Of a stretch of 64,000 nucleotides of DNA, positions 24,409-36,700 are shown piece by piece. The stretch's first letter is position 1. Every line of letters starts with the position of its first letter. The stretch is from Chaenocephalus aceratus (lineage: Eukaryota; Chordata; Actinopteri; Perciformes; Channichthyidae). The notes below the pieces were generated by a model, which was not told the DNA's origin, did no database searches, and saw only the letters and a list, made by a program, of their open reading frames with translations. The DNA is taken from NCBI GenBank assembly GCA_023974075.1, contig JAMFTG010000145.1:102001-166000 (forward strand), written 5' to 3'. Position numbers and translations under genes: made by a program.

Positions 24409-27400
24409 TTAATCATTTTACCGTTCAGCTCTTCTTGTATTTTTTTCCTATCTAAAGTTGGCTCTATATAACACAACATTAAAATGCCTTAATATGTATT
24501 TGGTTTTTGTTAAAATCATAATGTAGTATAGTAAAAATAATACTCATATCAGTATGTAGTGTCTCTACTTTAAAGAGTCCTCTCCTGCTGATGTTCAGGT
24601 GTATATCAGTATGTAGTGTCTCTACTTTAAAGAGTCCTCTCCTGCTGATGTTCAGGTGTATATCAGTATGTAGTGTCTCTACTTTAAAGAGTCCTCTCCT
24701 GCTGATGTCCAGGTGTATATCAGTATGTAGTGTCTCTACTTTAAAGAGTCCTCTCCTGCTGATGTTCAGGTGTATATCAGTATGTAGTGTCTCTACTTTA
24801 AAGAGTCCTCTCCTGCTGATGTTCAGGTGTATATCAGTATGTAGTGTCTCTACTTTAAAGAGTCCTCTCCTGCTGATGTTCAGGTGTATATCAATATGTA
24901 GTGTCTCTACTTTAAAGAGTCCTCTCCTGCTGATGTTCAGGTGTATATCAGAATGTAGTGTCTCTACTTTAAAGAGTCCTCTCCTGCTGATGTTCAGCTG
25001 TATATCAGTATGTAGTGTCTCTCCTTTAAAGAGTCCTCTCCTGCTGATGTTCAGGTGTATATCAGTATGTAGTGTCTCCACTTTAAAGAGTCCTCTCCTG
25101 CTGATGTTCAGGTGTATATCAGTATGTAGTGTCTCCACTTTAAAGAGTTATCTCCTGCTGATGTTCAGGTGTATATCAGTATGAAGTGTCTCTACTTTAA
25201 AGAGTCCCCTCCAGCTGATGTTCAGGTGTATATCAGTATGTAGCGTCTCTACTTTAAAGAGTCCTCTCCTGCTGATGTTCAGGTGTATATCAGTATGTAG
25301 CGTCTCTACTTTAAAGAGTCCTCTCCTGCTGATGTTCAGGTGTATATCAGTATGTAGTGTCTCTACTTTAAAGAGTCATCTCCTGCTGATGTTCAGGTGT
25401 ATATCAGAATGTAGTGTCTCTACTTTAAAGAGTCCTCTCCTGCTGATGTTCAGGTATATATCAGTATTTAGTGTCTCTACTTTAAAGAGTCCTCTCCTGC
25501 TGATGTTCAGGTGTATATCAGTATGTAGTGTCTCTACTTTAAAGAGTCATCTCCTGCTGATGTTCAGGTGTATATCAGTGTGTAGTGTCTCTACTTTAAA
25601 GAGTCCTCTCCTGCTGATGTTCAGGTGTATATCAGTATGTAGTGTCTCCACTTTAAAGAGTCCTCTCCTGCTGATGTTCAGGTGTATATCAGTATGTAGT
25701 GTCTCTACTTTAAAGAGTCCTCTCCTGCTGACGTTCAGGTGTATATCAGTATGTAGTGTCTCTACTTTAAAGAGTCCTCTCCTGCTGATGTTCAGGTGTA
25801 TATCAGTATGTAGAGTCTCTACTTTAAAGAGTCCTCTCCTGCTGATGTTCAGGTGTATATCAGTATGTAGTGTCTCTACTTTAAAGAGTCCTCTCCTGCT
25901 GATGTTCAGGTGTATATCAGTATGTAGTGTCTCTACTTTAAAGAGTCCTCTCCTGCTGATGTCCAGGTGTATATCAGTATGTAGTGTCTCTACTTTAAAG
26001 AGTCCTCTCCTGCTGATGTTCAGGTGTATATCAGTATGTAGTGTCTCTACTTTAAAGAGTCCTCTCCTGCTGATGTTCAGGTGTATATCAGTATGTAGCT
26101 TCTCTACTTTAAAGAGTCCTCTCCTGCTGATGTTCAGGTGTATATCAGTATGTAGTGTCTCTACTTTAAAGAGTCCTCTCCTGCTGATGTCCAGGTGTAT
26201 ATCAGTATGTAGTGTCTCTACTTTAAAGAGTCCTCTCCTGCTGATGTTCAGGTGTATATCAGTATGTAGTGTCTCTACTTTAAAGAGTCCTCTCCTGCTG
26301 ATGTTCAGGTGTATATCAGTATGTAGTGTCTCTCCTTTAAAGAGTCCTCTCCTGCTGATGTTCAGGTGTATATCAGTATGTAGTGTCTCCACTTTAAAGA
26401 GTCCTCTCCTGCTGATGTTCAGGTGTATATCAGTATGTAGTGTCTCCACTTTAAAGAGTTATCTCCTGCTGATGTTCAGGTGTATATCAGTATGTAGCGT
26501 CTCTACTTTAAAGAGTCCTCTCCTGCTGATGTTCAGGTGTATATCAGTATGTAGTGTCTCTACTTTAAAGAGTCATCTCCTGCTGATGTTCAGGTGTATA
26601 TCAGAATGTAGTGTCTCTACTTTAAAGAGTCCTCTCCTGCTGATGTTCAGGTATATATCAGTATTTAGTGTCTCTACTTTAAAGAGTCCTCTCCTGCTGA
26701 TGTTCAGGTGTATATCAGTATGTAGTGTCTCTACTTTAAAGAGTCATCTCCTGCCGATGTTCAGGTGTATATCAGAATGTAGTGTCTCTACTTTAAAGAG
26801 TCCTCTCCTGCTGATGTTCAGGTGTATATCAGTATGTAGTGTCTCCACTTTAAAGAGTCCTCTCCTGCTGATGTTCAGGTGTATATCAGTATGTAGTGTC
26901 TCCACTTTAAAGAGTTATCTCCTGCCGATGTTCAGGTGTATATCAGTATGAAGTGTCTCTACTTTAAAGAGTCCCCTCCAGCTGATGTTCAGGTGTATAT
27001 CAGTATGTAGCGTCTCTACTTTAAAGAGTCCTCTCCTGCTGATGTTCAGGTGTATATCAGTATGAAGTGTCTCTACTTTAAAGAGTCCCTTCCAGCTGAT
27101 GTTCAGGTGTATATCAGTATGTAGCGTCTCTACTTTAAAGAGTCCTCTCCTGCTGATGTTCAGGTGTATATCAGTATGTAGCGTCTCTACTTTAAAGAGT
27201 CCTCTCCTGCTGATGTTCAGGTGTATATCAGTATGTAGTGTCTCTACTTTAAAGAGTCCTCTCCTGCTGATGTTCAGGTGTATATCAGTATGTAGTGTCT
27301 CTACTTTAAATAGTCCTCTCCTGCTAATGTTCAGGTGTATATCAGTATTTAGTGTCTCTACTTTAAAGAGTCATCTCCTGTTGATGTTCAGGTGTATATC

Positions 27401-30400
27401 AGTATGTAGTGAATCTACTTTAAAGAGTCCTCTCCTGCTGATGTTCAGGTGTATATCAGTATGTAGTGTCTCTACTTTAAAGAGTCCTCTCCTGTTGATG
27501 TTCAGGTGTATATCAGTATGTAGTTTCTCTACTTTAAAGAGTCCTCTCCTGCTGATGTTCAGGTGTATATCAGTATTTAGTGTCTCTACTTTAAAGAGTC
27601 CTCTCCTGCTGATGTTCAGGTGTATATCAGTATGTAGTGTCTCTACTTTAAAGAGTCATCTCCTGCCGATGTTCAGGTGTATATCAGAATGTAGTGTCTC
27701 TACTTTAAAGAGTCCTCTCCTGCTGATGTTCAGGTGTATATCAGTATGTAGTGTCTCCACTTTAAAGAGTCCTCTCCTGCTGATGTTCAGGTGTATATCA
27801 GTATGTAGTGTCTCCACTTTAAAGAGTTATCTCCTGCCGATGTTCAGGTGTATATCAGTATGAAGTGTCTCTACTTTAAAGAGTCCCCTCCAGCTGATGT
27901 TCAGGTGTATATCAGTATGTAGCGTCTCTACTTTAAAGAGTCCTCTCCTGCTGATGTTCAGGTGTATATCAGTATGTAGTGTCTCTACTTTAAAGAGTCA
28001 TCTCCTGCCGATGTTCAGGTGTATATCAGAATGTAGTGTCTCTACTTTAAAGAGTCCTCTCCTGCTGATGTTCAGGTGTATATCAGTATGTAGTGTCTCC
28101 ACTTTAAAGAGTCCTCTCCTGCTGATGTTCAGGTGTATATCAGTATGTAGTGTCTCCACTTTAAAGAGTTATCTCCTGCCGATGTTCAGGTGTATATCAG
28201 TATGAAGTGTCTCTACTTTAAAGAGTTCCCTCCAGCTGATGTTCAGGTGTATATCAGTATGTAGCGTCTCTACTTTAAAGAGTCCTCTCCTGCTGATGTT
28301 CAGGTGTATATCAGTATGAAGTGTCTCTACTTTAAAGAGTCCCTTCCAGCTGATGTTCAGGTGTATATCAGTATGTAGCGTCTCTACTTTAAAGAGTCCT
28401 CTCCTGCTGATGTTCAGGTGTATATCAGTATGTAGCGTCTCTACTTTAAAGAGTCCTCTCCTGCTGATGTTCAGGTGTATATCAGTATGTAGTGTCTCTA
28501 CTTTAAAGAGTCCTCTCCTGCTGATGTTCAGGTGTATATCAGTATGTAGTGTCTCTACTTTAAATAGTCCTCTCCTGCTAATGTTCAGGTGTATATCAGT
28601 ATTTAGTGTCTCTACTTTAAAGAGTCATCTCCTGTTGATGTTCAGGTGTATATCAGTATGTAGTGAATCTACTTTAAAGAGTCCTCTCCTGCTGATGTTC
28701 AGGTGTATATCAGTATGTAGTGTCTCTACTTTAAAGAGTCCTCTCCTGTTGATGTTCAGGTGTATATCAGTATGTAGTTTCTCTACTTTAAAGAGTCCTC
28801 TCCTGCTGATGTTCAGGTGTATATCAGTATTTAGTGTCTCTACTTTAAAGAGTCCTCTCCTGCTGATGTTCAGGTGTATATCAGTATGTAGTTTCTCTAC
28901 TTTAAAGAGTCCTCTCCTGCTGATGTTCAGGTGTATATCAGTATTTAGTGTCTCTACTTTAAAGAGTCCTCTCCTGCTGATGTTCAGGTGTATATCAGAA
29001 TGTAGTGTCTCTACTTTAAAGAGTCCTCTCCTGCTGATGTTCAGGTGTATATCAGTATGTAGTGTCTCCACTTTAAAGAGTCCTCTCCTGCTGATGTTCA
29101 GGTGTATATCAGTATGTAGTGTCTCCACTTTAAAGAGTTATCTCCTGCCGATGTTCAGGTGTATATCAGTATGAAGTGTCTCTACTTTAAAGAGTCCCCT
29201 CCAGCTGATGTTCAGGTGTATATCAGTATGTAGCGTCTCTACTTTAAAGAGTCCTCTCCTGCTGATGTTCAGGTGTATATCAGTATGAAGTGTCTCTACT
29301 TTAAAGAGTCCCTTCCAGCTGATGTTCAGGTGTATATCAGTATGTAGCGTCTCTACTTTAAAGAGTCCTCTCCTGCTGATGTTCAGGTGTATATCAGTAT
29401 GTAGCGTCTCTACTTTAAAGAGTCCTCTCCTGCTGATGTTCAGGTGTATATCAGTATGTAGTGTCTCTACTTTAAAGAGTCCTCTCCTGCTGATGTTCAG
29501 GTGTATATCAGTATGTAGTGTCTCTACTTTAAATAGTCCTCTCCTGCTAATGTTCAGGTGTATATCAGTATTTAGTGTCTCTACTTTAAAGAGTCATCTC
29601 CTGTTGATGTTCAGGTGTATATCAGTATGTAGTGAATCTACTTTAAAGAGTCCTCTCCTGCTGATGTTCAGGTGTATATCAGTATGTAGTGTCTCTACTT
29701 TAAAGAGTCCTCTCCTGTTGATGTTCAGGTGTATATCAGTATGTAGTTTCTCTACTTTAAAGAGTCCTCTCCTGCTGATGTTCAGGTGTATATCAGTATG
29801 TAGTGAATCTACTTTAAAGAGTCCTCTCCTGCTGATGTTCAGGTGTATATCAGTATGTAGTGTCTCTACTTTAAAGAGTCCTCTCCTGCTGACGTTCAGG
29901 TGTATATCAGTATGTAGTGTCTCTACTTTAAAGAGTCCTCTCCTGCTGATGTTCAGGTGTATATCAGTATGTAGAGTCTCTACTTTAAAGAGTCCTCTCC
30001 TGCTGATGTTCAGGTGTATATCAGTATGTAGTGTCTCTACTTTAAAGAGTCCTCTCGTGCTGATGTTCAGGTGTATATCAGTATGTAGTGTCTCTACTTT
30101 AAAGAGTCCTCTCCTGCTGATGTTCAGGTGTATATCAGTATGTAGTGTCTCTACTTTAAAGAGTCCTCTCCTGCTGATGTTCAGGTGTATATCAGTATGT
30201 AGTGTCTCTACTTTAAAGAGTCCTCTCCTGCTGATGTTCAGGTGTATATCAGTATGTAGTGTCTCTACTTTAAAGAGTCCTCTCCAGCTGATGTTCAGGT
30301 GTATATCAGTATGTAGTGTCTCTACTTTAAAGAGTCCTCTCCAGCTGATGTTCAGGTGTATATCAGTATGTAGTGTCTCTACTTTAAAGAGTCCCCTCCA

Positions 30401-33400
30401 GCTGATGTTCAGGTGTATATCAGTATGTAGTGTCTCTACTTTAAAGAGTCCTCTCCTACTGATGTTCAGGTGTATATCAGTATGTAGTGTCTCTACTTTA
30501 AAGAGTCATCTCCTGCTGATGTTCAGGTGTATATCAGTATGTAGTGTCTCTACTTTAAAGAGTCCTCTCCTGCTGATGTTCAGGTGTATATCAGTACGTA
30601 GTGTCTCTACTTTAAAGAGTCCTCTCCTGCTGATGTTCAGGTGTATATCAGTACGTAGTGTCTCTACTTTAAAGAGTCCTCTCCTGCTGATGTTCAGGTG
30701 TATATCAGTATGTAGTGTCTCTACTTTAAAGAGTCCTCTCCTGCTGATGTTCAGGTGTATATCAGTACGTAGTGTCTCTACTTTAAAGAGTCCTCTCCTG
30801 CTGATGTTCAGGTGTATATCAGTACGTAGTGTCTCTACATGTCTCCATGCTATAATGTTCAAAAAGCTCTTTATTCTTCTCATACTGTCTGTGCTGCTGC
30901 ACCTCTTTTCACCCTCTGTCTGCTCTGATTGGTTAGCTGGCCAGCTCTGTTGTGATTGGTTAACCGCTTAGAGATGTCCCGCCCCTTAGCCACGTACAAT
31001 ATGTGCGCAAGAGTTATGTCGTGACGTCACTATGTTCAGGAAGTAAACCGAGGAGTCCAATGGCGGCGTTTCATGCTGGCAGTATGTTTACTGTGACTTG
31101 TGTCGATAGTACTCCGGATCCATTACAGTGTCTTGATTGTTGAACTCCTGCAGGCTCCGAAGAAAGCGAAGAAGCGGACAGAGGGCGGCTCCAACGTGTT
31201 CTCCATGTTCGAGCAGCCGCAGATCCAGGAGTTCAAAGAGGTCGGTGCGATGAAGAAAGGTTTCTATTTCACGTTGAGTTTCTCTGCACCCCGGTAACAT
31301 CTTCAACTCCTGCAGGCGTTCACCATCATGGACCAGAACAGAGACGGCTTCATCGACAAGAGCGACCTGAGAGACACGTTCGCCGCTTTAGGTGCCGTCT
31401 GCTCATGAGTATATCAGTCCGTCTGTGTGTGGATGAAGTGGGAAAGTAGCACCATGCATGTATTCCCAACTGACAGTCCATCACTTGTTGTATAGTGTGT
31501 ATTGTTCGTGTATGTCCCCTTGTGGAAGTGACGTTCTTAAATCAGCTTCGACCTCCCACTCAACACTAACAAACTAAACATATGTATGTGTCTTTATCGT
31601 TAAAGTAAACATGCTAAGTCCCGATGTGGTTCTTAAGAGTCTCTCCTGTTCGTCTTGTGTAAAATAATCTGGATATTTCTGACTGTTATAATATTTGAAA
31701 GCATTCTTCATTTCTCCGTAGCATCTCATTGAGCCGACGAGTCATCGGAGGAGGAGAACACAGCCGTCAGATTGATCAATAATGAAAGTAATCTTTAGCC
31801 GCGGCTCTAAATGTTTCTCTGCGCTTTGTGTGCAGGCCGTTTAAATGTCAAGCAGGAGGAGATAGACGAGATGCTGAGGGAGGCCCCGGGGCCCATTAAC
31901 TTCACCGTCTTCCTCACCATGTTCGGAGAGAAACTCAAAGGTGAGCACAGCTGTATATTTCAACACCAGGGCAATTACTGGAAGAAAACATTTTTTCTTT
32001 TTTTAACAAATGTCTAAACGGAAGCAGGCTTAGTTAGTAACAAGAGACACTAAGTGAGGATCCTGCGGTCCTGAGCCCTGGATCTTGAGTCGTGGCTGTG
32101 GTCCTGGATCATCGGTCCTGGATGGATATCCTCGTGGATTCATCTTCCTATTATACACACATGCATTTCCAAACATCTGGACTACCTAATCCAATCCAAT
32201 CCAACTTTATTTATATAGCACTTAAAAAACCTTCAGACCAAAGTGCTGTACACAACATAATATAAATACAAGATACAAACACAAAACAAACCAGAATAAA
32301 CGTAATAATTAAAAAATAAATAACAAGCATATAATAAAAACAATAGACCACTGAAAGCAAATAAAAGCAACACTCTACTTGTTTCTGAATGCCAAGGAGA
32401 AGAGGTGGGTTTTCAGACGGGATTGAAAAGCAGTCAGTGTGGGAGCCTGTCTGATGAGCGAGGGCAGGTCGCTCCACAGGTTAGGGGCGCAGCAGAGAAA
32501 GCACGGTCCCCTCTGCGCTTAGACTTCAGGAGCAACTGATCAGCTGACCTGAGAGTGCGAGTGGGCGTGTAGCTGTGTAACAGCTCAGAGAGGTACGGCG
32601 GGGCCATTCAGGGCTTTAAAAGTAAATAAAAGAGTTTTAAAATGAATCCTCAAATGAACAGGCAGCCGGTGGAGCGAAGATAACATGGGGGAAATGTGCT
32701 CGTGTTTGCGTGTGCCAGTTAGTAGCCGTGCTGCTGCATTTTGCACCATCTGGAGGCGAGCAAGGGAGGATGCACTTATCCCCATATATAGGGCATTACA
32801 ATAATCCAAGCGGGAGGTGACGAAGGCATGGATTACAGTCTCAAAGAGGTCACTATTTAAAAAAGGTTTTATTTTGGCTAGCTGCCTGAGGTGGAAGGAG
32901 CTGTTTTTAACAACTGCCTTGATCTGGCCTCTGACCTATGTTGCAAATGTATTCTCTTTTCAATTTACACACGGCATCTATTGCACGTCTGTCCGTCCTG
33001 GGAGAGGGATCCCTCCTCTGTTGCTCTCCCCGAGGTTTCTCCCATGTTCCCTTTAAACTGTGGGGTTTAAAGGTCTTAGAAGGTCTAAGGACAGAGGGTA
33101 TAAGGACAGAGGGTATAAGGACAGAGGGTCTAAGGACAGAGGGTATAAGGACAGAGGGTATAAGGACAGAGGGTCTAAGGACAGGGTCTAAGGACAGAGG
33201 GTCTAAGGACAGAGGATCTAAGGACAGAGGGTCTAAGGACAGAGGGTCTAAGGACAGAGGGTATAAGGACAGAGGGTATAAGGACAGAGGGTCTAAGGAC
33301 AGAGGGTCTAAGGACAGAGGGTCTAAGGACAGAGGATCTAAGGACAGAGGGTCTAAGGACAGAGGGTCTAAGGACAGAGGGTCTAAGGACAGAGGGTCAA

Positions 33401-33700
33401 AGGACAGAGGGTGTAAGGACAGAGGGTCTAAGGACAGAGGGTGTAAGGACAGAGGGTCTAAGGACAGAGGGTGTAAGGACAGAGGGTCTAAGGACAGAGG
33501 CTCTAAGGACAGAGGGTGTAAGGACAGAGGGTCTAAGAACAGAGGGTCTAAGGACACAGGGTCTAAGGACAGAGGGTCTAAGGACAGAGGGTCTAAGGAC
33601 AGAGGGTCTAAGGACAGAGGGTCTAAGGACAGAGGATCTGTACACACTGCGAAGACCACTGAGACAAAGGTAACGTTGTGATATTGGGCTGTGAATAAAC

Positions 33701-33790
<90 letters not shown>

Positions 33791-36700
33791 CAAAGACTAC
33801 AAAGAGGCCCAACATTACCGCAAATAGATTCAAATCTCGATATGAAACATGTGTGTCCTCAGGTGCCGACGCAGAGGAGACGATCCTCAACGCTTTCAAA
33901 GTGTTTGATCCTGAGGGGAAGGGGACGCTGAAGAAAGACTAGTGAGTACAGCAACACGTGACAGTCCAGTTCTGTTGTTGTTGAAATATATTATAATGCA
34001 AATACTTTCACTTAAAGAGGCCCGATGCTTTCCATTCCCTGTCGTGTGTCATATGGGCTGTTGTGCACGTATATGGTCCCTGTGTTTCTCTCACACACTC
34101 CCCTCCCACCTGAAAGGCCTTCATTGGACTCCTTTGTTTACTTCCGGAATATAGTGACATCACTCTGTAACTCGTGATTCTATTGGCTAGCGCTCCAACA
34201 CATTGTACGTGACAGGCTAAGGGGCGGGACATATCTAAGCGGTTGACCAATCACAACAGGGCCGGCCAGCTAACCAATCAGAGCAGCTCTGGTTTCAGAC
34301 AGAGGGTGAAAAGAGGTGCTGCAGCACAGGCAGTATGAGAGAAATAAAGAGCTTTGTGAACATTAAAGCATGGAGACAAGTAGAGACACTACATACTGAT
34401 ATACACCTGAACATCAGCAGGAGAGGACTCTTTAAAGTAGAGACACTACATACTGATATACGCCTGAACATCAGCAGGAGAGGACTCTTTAAAGTAGAGA
34501 CACTACATACTGATATACGCCTGAACATCAGCAGGAGAGGACTCTTTAAAGTAGAGACACTACATACTGATATACACCTGGACCTCAACAGGAGAGGACT
34601 CTTTAAAGTAGAGAACACTACATACTGATATACGCCTGAACATCAGCAGGAGAGGACTCTTTAAAGTAGAGACACTACATACTGATATACGCCTGAACAT
34701 CAGCAGGAGAGGACTCTTTAAAGTAGAGACACGACATACTGATATACCCTGAGCATCAGCAGGAGAGGACTCTTTAAAGTAGAACACGACATACTGATAT
34801 CACACTGAGCATCAGCAGGAGAGGACTCTTTAAAGTAAGACACTACATACTGATATACACCTGAGCATCAGCAGGATAGGACTCTTTAAAGTAGAGACAC
34901 GACATACTGATATAACACCTGAACATACACGGGAGAGGACCTCTTTAAGTAGAGACACTACATACTGATATACACCTGAACATCAGCGAGGAGAGGACTC
35001 TTTAAAAAGTAGAGACACTACATACTGATATACACCTGAACATCAGCGGGAGAGGACTCTTAAAGTAGAGACACTACATACTGATATACACCTGAACATC
35101 AGCGTGAGAGGACCTTTAAAGTAGAGACGACGACATTACTGATATACACCTGAGCATCAGCAGGAGAGGACTCTTTTAAAGTAGAGACACGACATACTGA
35201 TATACACCTGAGCATCAGCAGGAGAGGACTCTTTAAAGTAGAGACACTACAACGACCTGATATACACCTGAGCATCAGCAGGAGAGGACTCTTTAAAGTA
35301 GAGACACGACATACTGATATACACCTGAACATCAGCAGGAGAGGACTCTTTAAAGTAGAGACACTACATACTGATATACACCTGAACATCAGCAGGAGAG
35401 GACTCTTTAAAGTAGAGACACTACATACTGATATACACCTGAGCATCAGCAGGAGAGGACTCTTTAAAGTAGAGACACGACATACTGATATACACCTGAA
35501 CATCAGCAGGAGAGGACTCTTTAAAGTAGAGACACGACATACTGATATACACCTGAACATCAGCAGGAGAGGACTCTTTAAAGTAGAGACACTACATACT
35601 GATATACACCTGAACATCAGCAGGAGAGGACTCTTTAAAGTAGAGACACTACATACTGATATACACCTGCACATCAGCAGGAGAGGACTCTTTAAAGTAG
35701 AGACACTACATACTGATATACACCTGAACATCAGCAGGAGAGGACTCTTTAAAGTAGAGACACTACATACTGATATACACCTGAACATCAGCAGGAGAGG
35801 ACTCTTTAAAGTAGAGACACTACATACTGATATACACCTGAGCATCAGCAGGAGAGGACTCTTTAAAGTAGAGACACTACATACTGATATACACCTGAAC
35901 ATCAGCAGGAGAGGACTCTTTAAAGTAGAGACACTACATACTGATATACACCTGAACATCAGCAGGAGAGGACTCTTTAAAGTAGAGACACTACATACTG
36001 ATATACACCTGAACATCAGCAGCAGAGGACTCTTTAAAGTAGAGACACTACATACTGATATACACCTGAACATCAGCAGGAGAGGACTCTTTAAAGTAGA
36101 GACACTATATACTGATATACACCTGAACATCAGCTGGAGAGGACTCTTTAAAGTAGAGACACTACATACTGATATACACCTGAACATCAGCAGGAGAGGA
36201 CTCTTTAAAGTAGAGACACTACATACTGATATACACCTGAGCATCAGCAGGAGAGGACTCTTTAAAGTAGAGACACTACATACTGATATACACCTGAACA
36301 TCAGCAGGAGAGGACTCTTTAAAGTAGAGACACTACATACTGATATACACCTGAACATCAGCAGGAGAGGACTCTTTAAAGTAGAGACACTACATACTGA
36401 TATACACCTGAGCATTAGCAGGAGAGGACTCTTTAAGTAGAGACACTACATACTGATATACACCTGAACATCAGCAGGAGAGGACTCTTTAAAGTAGAGA
36501 CACTACATACTGATATACACCTGAACATCAGCAGGAGAGGACTCTTTAAAGTAGATACACTACATACTGATATACACCTGAACATCAGCAGGAGAGGACT
36601 CTTTAAAGTAGAGACACTACATACTGATATACACCTGAACATCAGCAGGAGAGGACTCTTTAAAGTAGAGACACTACATACTGATATACACCTGAACATC

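Noticed and set aside
24545..30836. Centromeric satellite
   Set aside because: Blocks are short, lie inside gene introns, are bordered by MITE sequence and alternate in orientation. A centromere would not be interleaved with conserved gene order.
30837..31153. Alternative myl2 first exon close to exon 2
   Set aside because: ATGs here (near 31059 and 31083) are not followed by a donor in the right phase, and the sequence is MITE-derived. The ATG|gtgagt with TATA box at 21454 is far better.
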